This document shows positions 1 to 12,510 of a stretch of 64,000 bases of DNA, one piece after another. Source of the stretch: Saururus chinensis (Eukaryota > Streptophyta > Magnoliopsida > Piperales > Saururaceae); NCBI GenBank assembly GCA_035235625.1, contig CP141145.1, positions 43,318,668 to 43,382,667 on the forward strand. The letters are read 5' to 3'. The notes under the pieces are model-generated. The model was not told the origin of the DNA. It saw nothing but the letters and a program-made list of their open reading frames with translations, and ran no database searches. Positions within the stretch are counted from its first letter, which is position 1, and every line of letters begins with the position of its first letter. The position numbers were made by a program, and so were the translations under genes.

Positions 1-1499
1 TCCAAATGCCTCAAGAAGCATGCATTACCTAAAATGCATAAACAATCATATTTCAAGCATGTAAAACATGTGTAGAACAATGACTTTATTCAAATATACT
101 CCTAAATAAGTAACATTGCCCAAATTAACTAATAATTAAATCACACTGCTAATATCTATCTTTACATAAATAAATTCTAAATAACTCTTAATTAACCTAA
201 TCATACACTAGAAAATAAGGTAGATAGGCATATAAAATGTATAAAAATCGTGCGTATCAACATTCATCATCAACATTTGGACAATTTTATTAAATATTCT
301 ATTTAACATTTGCTATTGAATTTTCTCATATTTATAAATTGGCATAGGATGACACGCCCATAACATAATATAACCTTGAACATAAACAGTAAATCATAAT
401 ATCACATCACAATAGCCATATTGTACCATGGGCTTAACTTGTAACATAAAAATTCATTATATTTTTGTGAGTGTTTTCTTTAATAACCAAAATGCCCATT
501 AAATTTTCTTTAAAACTTTCACTCTCTCCCACAGGTGGTATTTTAGCCGCACACCTCAACCAATTTGTGGGGGATCTTGAATTTCAAGTTCCTCTACATA
601 GTATTTTAATTATACCTTCACTCTCTCCTACATAGGGGTCACAAACTTCATGCTTCAACCTTCTCCATGAGGAATCTTGAGTGTTTTTAACTCTCTATGA
701 CACAAACACTTAATTTTGATTGTCTTAGTTACATGTTATATCCTATTCTTCAACCTACCTAATATGCACATAAGTAATGCATACCCTATTATGTCACACG
801 CATATCTTTAGTGACATGTTGAGAGTCCCAAATAAGACAATCAACAGTATAATATCTCATATCCATCATATGCTAGTTTAAGTAGGTAATATTATATAAT
901 TGCATTATGTAATTTGTTGATTTTAGGAAAAATAGTAAATAAACTCTAATCAACATGAAAAATTACAAAAACCTACATTACATATTTATATAAAATATAA
1001 ATAAATATCATATTAAAATCACTACAAAAAATAATTTTTGCGATTTAATTGATAAAACTGTGCATTTCTACTAGAATTGTCCACTTTCAAATTCACGACC
1101 CGGTCACCAACTCATACATTTCTACTAGAATTTTTTTCAGCATGCTTAGTCAAACACATATATTGAGAAAAAGAAGGAATCAAAACTCATACATTTTTAC
1201 CCCTAAACATAGTTCCAAACACAAAAACAAAGAATTATTTATGTACAACACAAGTCCTAAAAATTTTAATATATACATAATATTTAGAAAAAATACAAAA
1301 AATTAGTGATATGAAATGTTGGTAAAAAAGTCGACAGGTAAAAGTATCAGAAACGTTGTCATGAATCCAAAATAGAGACACAATTTAATAATCACATATT
1401 AATCTCTATTCTAAATACGACTAAAAATCCCTAATTAAAATATGGACAACACTTTGAAATGCAGGATCTTGGTCACCATATCTATAGAAATTGAAGATG
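1..1499. other. AT-rich intergenic DNA, no gene seen
   Basis: This stretch is AT-rich with no convincing coding frame. Around 520-710 there are two loosely repeated blocks, each with a ttcactctctcc motif followed some 50-60 bp later by a ggatcttgag/ggaatcttgag motif. Around 1050-1190 there are two copies of a catttctactagaat motif. It reads as decayed repeat DNA. It continues after the solo LTR at 4961, because the two flanks share a 5-bp target-site duplication. Confidence 0.5.
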
Positions 1500-2599
1500 G
1501 GCATTGTAAGGACCCTCATCTCTAAACCGGTTTTTGGTTTTATTTAATTATTGATTATCGTGAGATTAATGTGTTTTCTGATCTTATTCGATGATTTCGT
1601 AAATAAATAGTGTTTGTGATGGCTTTAACCAAAATTAACTTTAATATTACTGGTTTTAAGAGATTTTAAACCACATGTGAATTTTTGGGATTTTTCTGAA
1701 TTTTCATTATTTTTCTAAAAATTAGGGTTTTGGCAGGACCCCTGTGGGGCCCACCGTCAAAATTTTGGTTTTTGTGTCAAATGAACCTAGACACCTACTT
1801 AAGGTCATACAAAAAATTTTAGAATTTTATTAGGGTTAATTAGTGCTTAAATTTACAAAATACCCATTTTTAGCCTACTTTTCCTATTTATACCCCAAAA
1901 CTTACCCATGTATACCCCAACCCTTACTATAAAAGGGCAGACCTGAGCCATTTCCAATTTTGTGAATAGGTTAAGGAAGGAGGTCTGGCCTAATCCCCAA
2001 TTAGGCCCTAATTAGAAGCGGTTTAAGGTAAACTTACTCTAATTAAGCACTAATCCATGACTTTCTTCTCAATCTCTTCTAAATCTACCATTTCCCCCTT
2101 GTTTCAATTCATTTTTGGACATTGAAAACTACTGATTTGTGTTTTACTACAAACCCTAACATTCAAAATTCAATTTTTACTACCAACAAGCCCTAGATCT
2201 AAGATTTAATTAGGGATTTCTTGGGTAAATCAATTTCTATTAGGGTTTAATTCAAACTCATTGTGTTTTCAAGGATTTCAAGAAGGGTAACTCTTCCATC
2301 CGAGCTTAATCAAGTGCTGAGGTAATGGGTCTTCAAAATCTATGTTTATCCATGGTAAAACTCTTCATTTTTGGCTTATTTGCAAATGAGTTGCTTGATT
2401 TGGTATGTTAATGGTAAGATTAGAAAATAGAATTATTTAATCCCGATTTCTTAGGGCTTTGCATTATTATGATATGGTTTGATGTTCTGGAAGTGACTTT
2501 TTATGATGATTAGGGTGTTAGATGTGGATTTGAAGTGTTATCAATGGTGTTTCGGTTTGGATTTGCGAAAGAAAGAAGATGGACTGTTCTACCTTGTTG

Positions 2600-2790
2600 G
2601 CATTCGAACGGCCCTTCTGGGCGTTCGAACGGCCCTTTTGGGCGTTCGAACGGCAACATTGCTGGAACAATAGTTTTCCAGTTCAGCCGATCGAATGGCC
2701 TGCTGAGCGTTCGAACGACAAAACTGTGAAATTCAAATTTTTACGTTTAACCAATCGAACAGCCTGAAGGGCGTTTGAACGGCTACACAA
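2600..2790. repeat. Minisatellite with a gttcgaacgg core inside the solo LTR
   Basis: A core of the form gcgttcgaacggcccttctg recurs about every 22-24 bp near 2607, 2630 and 2645. Diverged copies follow near 2695-2720 and 2755-2785. The core contains the palindrome gttcgaac. Short open frames crossing it are repeat artefacts. Confidence 0.7.
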
Positions 2791-4009
2791 CAGATTAATT
2801 TTCTAATGCATGATGTTTATTTTGATGATTCCACTTTAGCTTGCCAATTTCATATGAATGTGGTGTGTTTTAAGCTATGTTATGCTACTAGAAAGGCATG
2901 CTATTGAGGTTATGAAATTGAGATATATGCTTAGAAATTTGTGGAATGACTTATGTTTTGTGGCATGATGTTGGAATCGTTATCTTGAAATTATGAATGG
3001 TTGATTCCCTTTGGTTAAACATATTTTTAGTAGGACTACAACCTATTATTGGACTGATTTGTCATGATAGATTGTGGTTAGTTGTGTGTGGAGGTTGGTG
3101 AATGCCATGACTCAAGGATGAAATGAACGATCTTATATGTGTTTAGCCTTTGTGGTTGAGTTTTGAATTGAGATATGATTTCAACAACTTTTCTTCTATG
3201 ATTTCCTCTGGAATTCATGTTTAGATGGAAATTCACATGTGTAGTGTGGTAGTGAGTTTAATTTCAAGCATGTCGACATACATTATATGCAATGCTTCTA
3301 CTAGTTACACACACATGTGGGGGTTAAATGATTATGTTTAAGCTTGATATTGTGATTATGAATGATGCATTAGGGGCTGGTGAGAGCACTTATCATGGAT
3401 TAGGATTCATGTATGTTTTGCCCACGTATGTACCATGCTGCATGCATCATGAAAATAGATTTCCAATTGAGGCTTCATTGAGGTTAATCGAATTTAACCG
3501 ATTGGATGCAATGTAGTGAAATTGTGTGCCGGATTGATCGGTCATGGATTAATCGAAAGTTGATTAGTCTAAAAGGACATGTTTTGATTTGAAGTTCCTG
3601 TGTGGAACGAGTGCACTCCCCGGGTTGAGTCTTGTTAAATGGAATTATGTGGGGACAAGTTGTGTACTTGTCTTGCGGATTGTGAGAATGTTATTATGTG
3701 TGTCATCTGGACCCTGAGAATCCAGTGTGGTATGCCGTGTGCACCCCGCTACCACGTGTTCTAGGGTTCTCTGTGTGAGAACTCAGGCTCTTCCCTCTGC
3801 AGGAGATGTCCCTGGGCGAACACCCCTGCTCTAGATTCTCTGTGTGAAAATGGGACATCCTTGGCCAGGATCGTCCAGGGCGAGCAGTATTAGGGGTTGA
3901 CAACCCCGATCTTTCTTGAATTCTTGTGTAGAATTTTGGACTTTGACACGCCTTCGTGGCCTTGTCTATGTCCCGTCTGTGTGACACCAACGTGTGATTA
4001 CTCCTTGAT

Positions 4010-4320
4010 GGAGGTTGTTATGATATGATGCATGATGGAATATATATATTAGAGATATATTTCATGCAGGTTGTTATGATACTATGCATGATGGAATATG
4101 TATGTTAGAGATACATTCATGCAGGTTAATTTTGATGTGAATGCATGTGGGAATATGTATGTTAGAGATACATCCATGCAGGTTGTTATGATATGATGCA
4201 TGTGGAAATATGCATGTTAGAGATACATCCATGTAGGTTGATTTTGATATGATGCATGATGGAATATGTATGTTAGAGATACATTTTATGCAGGATGTTA
4301 TGATGAGAATGAAATTATGT
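4010..4320. repeat. Tandem repeat of about 60-65 bp, roughly five copies
   Basis: The unit contains atgcatgatggaatatgta, then gttagagatacat, then catgcaggttgttatgat. It recurs near 4020, 4080, 4140, 4200 and 4255 with small indels. It sits in the 3' part of the solo LTR and has no coding meaning. Confidence 0.8.
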
Positions 4321-4960
4321 GGATTATGCATTATGATGCAGTTTTAGGTGGTGTGTATGTGTGATCAGAAAATGATGCACCATGTAAATCTCTGATTTGA
4401 ATGATTATATCACTATGCTATCATATTTTTAATGTTGTTAGTGATATTAAAAACCATTGTTGAGTTTGTTAAACTCACCCCTCTTTCTTGTGTTTTGATT
4501 TGGGGCTGCGTGGTGCGACACGCAGACGGACAGGATCTCCTCTTTGAGGAAAGGTCGGAGATGGCTTGGATGTGATCGTGGAGATCTTTGTGTGGTTTAT
4601 TTTCCTTAGTTATGTTGTTGTTTAGAACATTTGTGTAGGGTTCTTGTTTTGGATTTATGTCACATTTTACAGTTGTGATGCTTATGACTTATTTTGAGCC
4701 GGTGTGGGCTTTACTTAAACTAAGCTTATGGGTTTGAGATTGTTGTTTACTTTGTGATGAGCAGCACTTTTTCTTTCCCTCTTTATTTACTCTTGCCCAA
4801 AGGATTGTGCGTACTCCGTAATTTCTGTTAATCGCTCGTGGTTAGGGTTAAGTCTTCCGCTAGATCATTTCTCAATTTCCCCTTCGTCGCCCCCGCGTGC
4901 TTGACCGGCCCCTTGACCGGGTTCGGCTCAGGTCGGGCATCACCGGGGCGTGACAGGCAT

Positions 4961-5559
4961 CCCTTACCTTGTTGTTCTCACACAAAACCCACATGTTCCA
5001 CAAAATAATCACTTAAACAAGATCATTAAAAACCTAACTATTAAGTATCTCACTTAATGACTAATTTTATAAAAATGATAATGGAGTTCTTATATCGAGG
5101 ACTCCATAACCCTAAGAAGAAAACCTTAATTTAATTTTGGAAAAAAAACAGAGAAGAGAAGAGATATTGGATCTAGGTCTAATCAAAATGAAAAAAAAAA
5201 CTTTGAATTAAATTTTGCAAAAGGAAGAAAGAAGATTGGGAAGGTTGACCTACCTTGAGAGAGGAGAGAGGGAGAAGCACATGTCCCAAGGGAGAGGAGG
5301 GAGAGGCACGTAACCCTAATGCCAAGAGAGTGAGAAAGGGGGGCGGGTCATAGGTTTCTGCAGGGGGAGTGCCTAGGGTTTCAAGAAACCAGTCTTAGGC
5401 CCTTTTAGTTTGGCCCATTCAATTTCAAATAGTACATGGACACTGTCTATGACCAAATTAAATAAAGAGAGGGATATAGAGTGGAACACATAGCAAAGAG
5501 ATAAATTTAGTGGCGGATTTAGAGAGAAAAATAGAGAAGGAAATTGGGCTATGCTTTCC
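4961..5559. other. Intergenic DNA between solo LTR and MULE, no gene seen
   Basis: This is AT-rich, with a purine-rich stretch (gagaggagagaggg style) around 5255-5340. It is the right-hand continuation of the sequence that the solo LTR entered. No coding frame, RNA gene or TIR was recognised before the MULE begins. Confidence 0.5.
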
Positions 5560-5568
5560 AAATTTATT

Positions 5569-8536
5569 TATTTCCTTGAGTTCTTACATTCAAATTAAGA
5601 AGAGGAATTGACCAAAGTAGACTCCTACTTTGATGAAATAACCGAAATATGAGCAAGTTTTTACTATTTACCAAAGTAGACTTGCTCACGTGAGAACTTG
5701 TACACATAAGAGCATTTTTTATTGAAATACCCTCCCCAAAGTACTCTTCACACTTCTTGGTGTCTACTCCCGCCCAGTCGTGTCTCCTCTCCCTCAGTTG
5801 TGACTGTTCATCTCCCTTACCACCTTCACCTCCCGGAGAGCATCATCTTTGTCATTTCTGAATTCATTTGTCTGGTCGTTTCGCCCTCACCGGAGAGCTT
5901 TTAGTCTTCTTGGCCTCGTTCCCTTCCTGAGCAGTTATTTTGCCTTTGCCCTCAGTACCCTTATTGTTGCCCTCATCTCGCCATCAGCCATCTTGCCCTC
6001 ACCCTCACTGCTCTCACTGCCCTCACCTCAGCCTTAGCCATCTTTCCCTCGCCCTAACTGCCCTCATCAGGCCTCGCCCTTGCCTGTAGCGCGATATCTC
6101 GGCCTCGCCCTCATCTGAAGGTGTAATAACCCTAATTTCTAACACGATCTTCTTAGATATTTTGTTATTTATAATTTTCTTAAGTTTTGGTTAGAGCTCG
6201 TGGAGACGAGCGTAACAAGTCTTAAAATGCGAAGATCGGAGGTCGGGAGCAAAAGTTACGACCTCGGGGAACGTGGTCAACCGGCGGGACCCACTTTCAA
6301 AATTTAAGTGGATCGGTTCTTAAATAGTCTTGTATCGCAGGGCTCATAAATACAAACTCAACGGTACCAAGAACGCGCAAATTGGAGTTCGGGATAGGAA
6401 GTTACGATTTTTAGAATTTTTGGAATTAAAAATTATAAAATAATATTTTATTTTCGGCGCGGCACGGTGTGGCGCAATGCGCGGCGTGTGCTGCACGGCG
6501 CGCATCACGCGCATCAAACGCGCGATGAACCGCGCATTCGCGGTGACGAACGCGCGTTCGTCACAAGCGACCTCTGTTTCACCGGAGCCAGTGGGCGCCG
6601 GCCGGTTTTTCTGGCGGAGCCGGAGGGCGCCCACCTGTTCCGGCGGCGGCGCCCACCGGAATATTCCCCTCCCCCACCTATATATACCCTTTCCGGCCAT
6701 ATTTTTCACCCACATCCGATTTTCAATCCCTTCACTGTTTTCACCATTCCCAACCCGTTTTAAGTCCGATTTTCACGTTTCAAGACCCGTTTCCTACTAA
6801 TTCAAGGGTGCTCTACGCACCGGAAGCATTATTTTCCCAAGACAACCCCTCTAAGACCTCAAAAAATGTGCCCCTTCCCTAATCTTCCCTTTTCATCTTT
6901 TTACTGTTTCTGGGCCATTCCTAAACCTTTTTAACCCGTTCCAAAGCCCTACCCTACTAAATCAAGGGCGTTCTACGCGTTGGAGTGGTTATTCTGCCGA
7001 AATTCTCGCTTGAAGGTTGATATATTAAGGCGGGACTCTCTTTACTCTACGAGGAGATTTTGCACGTGTTATAGGTAGGTAGTTTTAAATTCTAATCGTA
7101 TGCCGAGATTTTGACTCACTAAAGTTTTACTAAAAGTTTTCTGTTACTTTATGAAAACAAAAGCTCTGACTTCAAAATCATCTCCTCCTTTCGAAAATTT
7201 CTCCGAGTTTTGGGCAATCGTGCCATCTGAATAGTTCTCAGTTCTTCGGAGCTAAGAATTATTATGATTTTTGGATACCGCCAAATTTGGCATCTAGCAC
7301 GCACAGGATTGAGATGTCATGGGTAAATCCCTTCCTTTCAGTCTCGCGTCGCCCCATGGGTGCGGGTGTAAGTCGTCTGCTATCGCGACGTTCTGTGATC
7401 GTGTTTTTAGGTTTTTCAAATGATTTCCAAAAAGAAAAATGGCATGTGCACGAAGCATATTCTTAGAACTTAATTCGACCTACTGAGTATAAATTTACTC
7501 ACCTACCCTCAGACTCTGCAGGTGTTTCACTTGATTCTGAAGGAGTCGACGAAGGGTTTCCTTAAATTACAAGTTTTGTACTACTGTTTTTGTACTTATG
7601 TAAATTATTGTATTGACCAATGTACAAAGGCACGTGATGCCTAATTTTGACAATCTTTGTATAATACAAAGTATGTTGTAATTACTGTTTTAGTACACGG
7701 TGATCCTTGGCAATTGTAATTAAATTTTGTTACGTTTTCAAAAATTGTTTTCTTTTATTCGAAAATACGAGGGACGTTACAGAAGGTATGATTTTTTTTA
7801 TAAATTTACTAGTTTTTTAAATTTTAGTCATGGGATTTTGCCTACATTTCCCATACGTAATTGGTTAACAAATTTCCCCAATTGGTCTTATTTAGTTTTT
7901 GCCTGTATTCCCTATATTATTGTGATTGCTACATAAAAAACTAAAATTTGAATTTTATTGCTAATCAAGCATTAATTTATTACAAATTGCTTGTTGTGAT
8001 TAGTATGTAATGATTAAATTTTGTATTTTTGTTATGAGTAAGCATCAATTAGTCTCAAATTGACCGCTATAAAAAAATTCTATTAAATGTTACTATCAAC
8101 CTGCGAACTGAATAACTACAAAACTTGAAATATGTAAATTTAAATTAAATATATGTAGTTAAATAAATTTAAATAGAACTGAAATTAAATTAAATTAAAA
8201 TTAAATTTTTTGGTTATTTGACATAAAATATGTGGATAAGTGGAAAAATATGAAACACAATAATTGAAAAACTATAAAATTGAAAAACTATAAAACTGGA
8301 TAATTGTAAAATCAAAAAACTATAAAACTGGAACACTGGATAATAAATAAGAAGCATTCTCTTTATTTTATTTGAGCATTCTCTTTTTTAGATATTAATA
8401 TCATGATTATACAATATTTTTATATTCCCTTTTCATTTATTTTTAGTTTAACATATTTGTATTGGAAATATGTCAAAGGCTGTAGGAAAAACAATGAAAA
8501 AGGGGAACTGCCGAATAAGCTTTATGAACGAGACCC
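5569..8536 (+). repeat. Left TIR of the giant MULE, split by a solo LTR
   Basis: The repeat comprises 5569-6121 and 7787-8536, about 1.3 kb once the solo LTR is removed. Shared landmarks with the right TIR are agtagacttgctcacgtgag (near 5680), ggcctcgccctcatct (near 6100), ttgttgtgattagta (near 7990), gaactgaataactacaaaac (near 8105) and tgccgaataagct (near 8510). The outer part is rich in gccctca repeats. The inner end includes the ATG of the DUF1985-type gene at 8470, so the repeat is partly coding. Confidence 0.85.
6122..7781 (+). mobile_element. Solo LTR, 1660 bp, nested in the left TIR of the MULE
   Basis: The element runs from TGTAATAACCCTAA to GGGACGTTACA and is flanked by a GAAGG duplication at 6117-6121 and 7782-7786. 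The other TIR of the same MULE (near 19620) has the uninterrupted sequence, ctcatctaaaag joined to tattttttt on the minus strand, so the empty site is visible in the same window. A TATA-like tatatatacc lies near 6680. A block at 6363-6394 (ccaagaacgcgcaaattgg core) recurs in two other solo LTRs here. There is no coding content; frames in the CG-rich part around 6440-6660 are spurious. Confidence 0.9.
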
Positions 8537-10129
8537 CCAATATAAGTCAAGCTAATATTATATTGGTAAATTAAAAGAGCACTTTAATAGGCACAAAGTG
8601 CAGAAGAAGTTGTTTGAGATGACATGTTTCGATATGTTTATGGAATGTGAGGTTACGCTAAACATGTTCCCTATCCAAGCCTTCCACCATCTCCTTAAGA
8701 GGCATAAGGGGGATTACCTATTTCAAGTAAATGAGAGGACGAGCATAAAGCTTTCACCAAAGGAATTTTGTATGGTTAGTGGCTTGAGATTTGCTGACTC
8801 TACCCTCTTCTCCCATCAGTACCCAAATTCTTGAAGAAAGACAACCTCTTATAGCAAACATTTGGGAGGTCGAAGTTATTAATAAGGAAGGAGTTGTTCC
8901 AGAAGATTACAGTATGTGAAAATAACAAGGATGCCATAAAGTTGGTGGTAGTTCTTGTATTAGAAATTTTATTAGTGGGTAGAGGGTGGAACAATAAGGT
9001 GGATAGGAGATACTTGCAGCTTGTACATGACCTAGATGGTTTTGATGAGTATCCTTGGGGAAACCTTTGCTACTGGGACACATTGCAGGGTTTAGAGCAA
9101 GTTGCTAGGTTTATGGGCAATGTAAATTACACTGTCTATGGTTTTGTGCATGTTGTAACGGTAAGTTTTACTTATTTATTGAATTTGTTAAAACATTTTA
9201 GTAAATAACTGATGGAGAGTTATGTTTTAGGTGTGGGCAATGGAGAGGATTTTGTTGCTGGGAATTGTTGTGCAAGCAAAACGAGGAGTCCTTTTCCTCC
9301 TATATGTAGTTGAGCATCTTACAAGAAGTCCAAATTCGATTATCTTGAGGAGGTGATTTTTAATGGGAAGGTATATACTAACTTTTCATTCATTTAGAAT
9401 GACTTATGCTATACACATATATGGTACATTTACCTTACAATATGTATTGATATGTAGGTAAAGATTTTAAAGGCTATAACTGTAGATACGGAGGACAAAA
9501 GTCCAAGGCACTTATTCATGAAGCTGCAAGTTTGAAATCCTTCTTGACAAATGAGAGGGTAACATTTACATCATTTGTCAGTCTTCAAACAACTTCTAAT
9601 GATGAGGATGTTGATGAGAAGTCTGCCTCCAATGATGACTCTACGCGGGAATGGAATTCCCAAGATGTGGCTCAATCTTTAGAGGAAGATGTAGATGAGA
9701 ATTTTATAGTGAAATACAGAGTGGTTGGGGAGACTTCCAATTGGAAGGAGGATAGAAAGGGGAAACATAAGGTGGGGGATGAGGGTTTGCATACCACATT
9801 ACTCGATATATTGTCTTCCTTAAGAAGGATTGAAAATAAAGTAGATAAATTGGAGTCAGAGGTTATGAACAAGGCATTGAAGGAAAAGGTAAAAAGACTA
9901 TGAGGTTTAAGTTTTCATTATAAATTTGCCAAATTTTATATTTGAATTAAAATGAGCTGGAATGATGTGTTTGTAGGTGCCTGTTATTGAAGAAAAATTT
10001 TCTTGTCAAATGGATTGCAATTTGTCACATGTTGATGAAGTAAGTACAATGTAAAACTGGAAACCTAGAACATTGTAAAACTATAAAACTGTTCTAATTT
10101 TTCTTCATTGTGTTTATGTAGATTGTGGT

Positions 10130-10555
10130 TAAAGAGATGGATGGAGAGGCAAAAAAGGCGGTGGATGTGGAGGATGAAGAGGAGGACGATGAGGCAGAGG
10201 CTGAGGAGGAGGGGAGGGGGAGGAGGAGGGAGGAGGAAGAAGAAGAGAAGGATAGGAGGATAAGGAGGAGGAGGAAGAGAAAGAGAAAGATGAGGGTATG
10301 AAGGTGGAGAAGGATGAGGAAGAGCAGGAGGAGAAGGGTCGGGATGCAAAGGAGGCTGAGAAGGAGAAGGAGGAGAAGGGTTAGGATGCAAAAGAGGCTA
10401 AGAAGGAGAAGGACGAGAAGAGTCAGGATGCTAAGGAGGTTGAGAAGGAGGAGGATAAGAGGGAGGATGCAAAGGAGGATGAGGAGCAGTCGGAGAAGGA
10501 AAAGGAGGAGGAGAAGAGAGAGGATGTAAAGGAGAAGGAGGGGGGGTGTCGTGGG
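10130..10555 (+). repeat. Purine-rich GGAGAA/GAGGAG tract
   Basis: This is about 420 bp of almost pure A and G on the + strand, with irregular repeats of ggagaaggaggagaag type. In the frame of the MULE protein it would encode a Glu/Lys-rich linker, and such linkers occur between the DUF1985 and Ulp1 parts of related proteins. Arg-rich or Pro/Ser-rich frames read from it in other frames are artefacts. Confidence 0.75.
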
Positions 10556-10625
10556 GACTATTATTGTCGTTAAGGTTCATATAAATTTTTTTATTGAAGG
10601 TACTTGCATATAACAAGAACTAATA

Positions 10626-12510
10626 TGTAACACCCCGACCCAAAAACCCGGACTAGGGTTTAGATCGAAAGACAGAATTGGAGTGTATAAAATAAGCGAA
10701 AAAATTAAAAACTAACTGACCAGGAGCTACAGACTTTGAGTGCGAGAGTCATAACATTCTTCTACGCACTGCGGAGCTATATCATTCCATTGCACGTAGA
10801 TTAGAACAAAGCTAATTTTATAACTAATTTGGATCGGGCTAATGTTATTTTATTGTTGGTTACCTATGTACGTATTGGATACCATCTCTGACACTATTCT
10901 AATATGATAGGATCCGAACATAGTTCTGCCTAATGGCTAATACATGCATTAGGCATCACAAAATTATATATGTTAAAATACATATATCTTTATATCCGAA
11001 TAATCATCCGGAATAAGATGAAAAACTTACAAATCATCGGAGTCAAACAAAAGTCAATAAATAAGTAAAATACACATCTCACATAGGTGAGCATAACACT
11101 AACAAAAATACATGTCTCACTCTATCATAGAGCATCGCAAAACACACTACAAAGCATGTTGGATTATATCAGATCATATCAGATTTCATTCGACCATACA
11201 GATCATATTGTATCAGAGTATGTCAAATCACAATAGAGCATTTCAGAGTATTTCGGATCACAACAAAATAAATCAAAGTAAATTAAATAGGAACATATCA
11301 GCATATGTCATATCAACAAATTATACTAATTAAGATGTGCATTCATATAAATCATATTAAATTAGAAGGTCAAAAAAGCGTACTCCCCTGCAGTTCCAGA
11401 AATGGCGACGTTCGGAGTTGCTCATTTCCTCATGGTGTCTTCCCTTTCAGATCCGGAGATGGAGGGCAAAACCTTCACTAACTCTAGAATACTTTGCTAT
11501 TTCCATATCTGTAGGCTAAGGACAGAACCTCCCCTTGACCCGAGATACTTTTCTCATAACACGGTCGTAGGTGGCGGACAGAACCTCCCCTTACCCGGAG
11601 ATATTTTACCCTTCCTGCGCCCATAAGCGGCGGACAGAACCTCCCCTTACCCGAAGACACTTTACCCTTCCCGCGCCCATAGGCAGTGGACAGAACCTCC
11701 CCTTTGCCTGGGACATTTCCCCTATATAGGGTTTCTAACTTGAGCTATAGACTCTTCCATTGCGTAGAACACCCTCGAATTAGTTAAGAACATTTTTTGA
11801 ACGGAAGAAAACAGACTCAGAACAACTCCAGAAACCCCCCTAGAAGAATGAATGAAAATGACTATAAGGAAATGGCATGCGAGCGAACGGGGAAAGCTGG
11901 AATACGTGCACATGCGATCGGACCATGCAGTGCTCTTTTATTGGATCACCAATATAAGTCAGCACGCATGACGTGCGCGCCATTGCTCCACACAAGATGA
12001 GTGCGGTCGCGCCGCGTGAAGTGAGCATCATGCGGACGTCTGTGATCGCGCACCACTGCAAGGCTAGTGGCTCCCTGGCTTTGCTCTGGCGGGGCTCAAC
12101 TCGACTCAGCTGGATGACATCAGTTATTTCGTCCTTTCTTGAATATTTTATTATTATTTAATTCAAATACAATTCCAACTTCAAAACGCAATAACTTTTT
12201 CTCCCGAAATCAGAATTGCACGATCTTGGTACCGATAGACTCGTATCGATGAGCCCATTAAAACTAGACACATGGGTAGGTTATCTCACACTTTTAAAGT
12301 GAGTCCCACCCATATAGCATGCTTCCCGAAGTCATAACTTTCGTTCTTAACCTATGTTTTTTGTGTTCGTTGATTCATTATGCTCATCACTTCGAGCATT
12401 AACTAAATACTTGAATTTCATCCCTTAAAACCCTTTTAAATTTAATTAAAATTATATAATTACCCCTAACCCTCTCTGGATTAAGCTTAATCGGAATATT
12501 GGGTGCCACA
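10626..12510 (-). mobile_element. Solo LTR, 1885 bp, nested in the MULE protease gene
   Basis: The element runs from TGTAACACCCCGACC to GGGTGCCACA and is flanked by a TAATA duplication at 10621-10625 and 12511-12515. On the minus strand, 12203-12232 reads gtaccaagatcgtgcaatt, clearly related to the block at 6363-6394 of the solo LTR in the left TIR, and the upstream ggga(c/t)(c/t)cactttNaaa motif is shared too. I therefore place it in minus orientation and in a related family. No coding content was seen. Confidence 0.85.
11515..11720. repeat. Tandem repeat of about 60-70 bp with a gcggacagaacctcccctt core
   Basis: Four cores of ggacagaacctcccctt lie near 11520, 11577, 11631 and 11689, separated by cgagatacttt/agatattttaccctt spacers. 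The array lies inside the 1885-bp solo LTR. Short frames reading through it are not genes. Confidence 0.75.

Larger units (their letters stand above)
1505..4955 (+). mobile_element. Solo LTR of a Ty3/gypsy-type retrotransposon, 3451 bp
   Basis: The element starts TGTAAGGACCC and ends GGGGCGTGACA. It is flanked by a perfect 5-bp duplication, GGCAT, at 1500-1504 and 4956-4960. No gag or pol reading frame, primer-binding site or second LTR copy is visible inside, so a solo LTR left by LTR-LTR recombination is the simplest reading. The TGTAA...TGACA ends and large size resemble LTRs of Tekay/Del-type chromoviruses, but that lineage is inferred. Two tandem-repeat arrays lie inside. Confidence 0.85.

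Noticed and set aside
4014-4320. CRISPR-like array of direct repeats
   Set aside because: The units are head-to-tail with no unique spacers, in a plant LTR. This is an ordinary tandem repeat.
6344-6800. Frames on both strands around 6.5 kb
   Set aside because: They lie inside the 1660-bp solo LTR, in a CG-rich low-complexity stretch.
10065-10616. Arg-rich and Pro/Ser-rich proteins
   Set aside because: They come from the wrong frames of the purine-rich Glu/Lys linker of the MULE protein.
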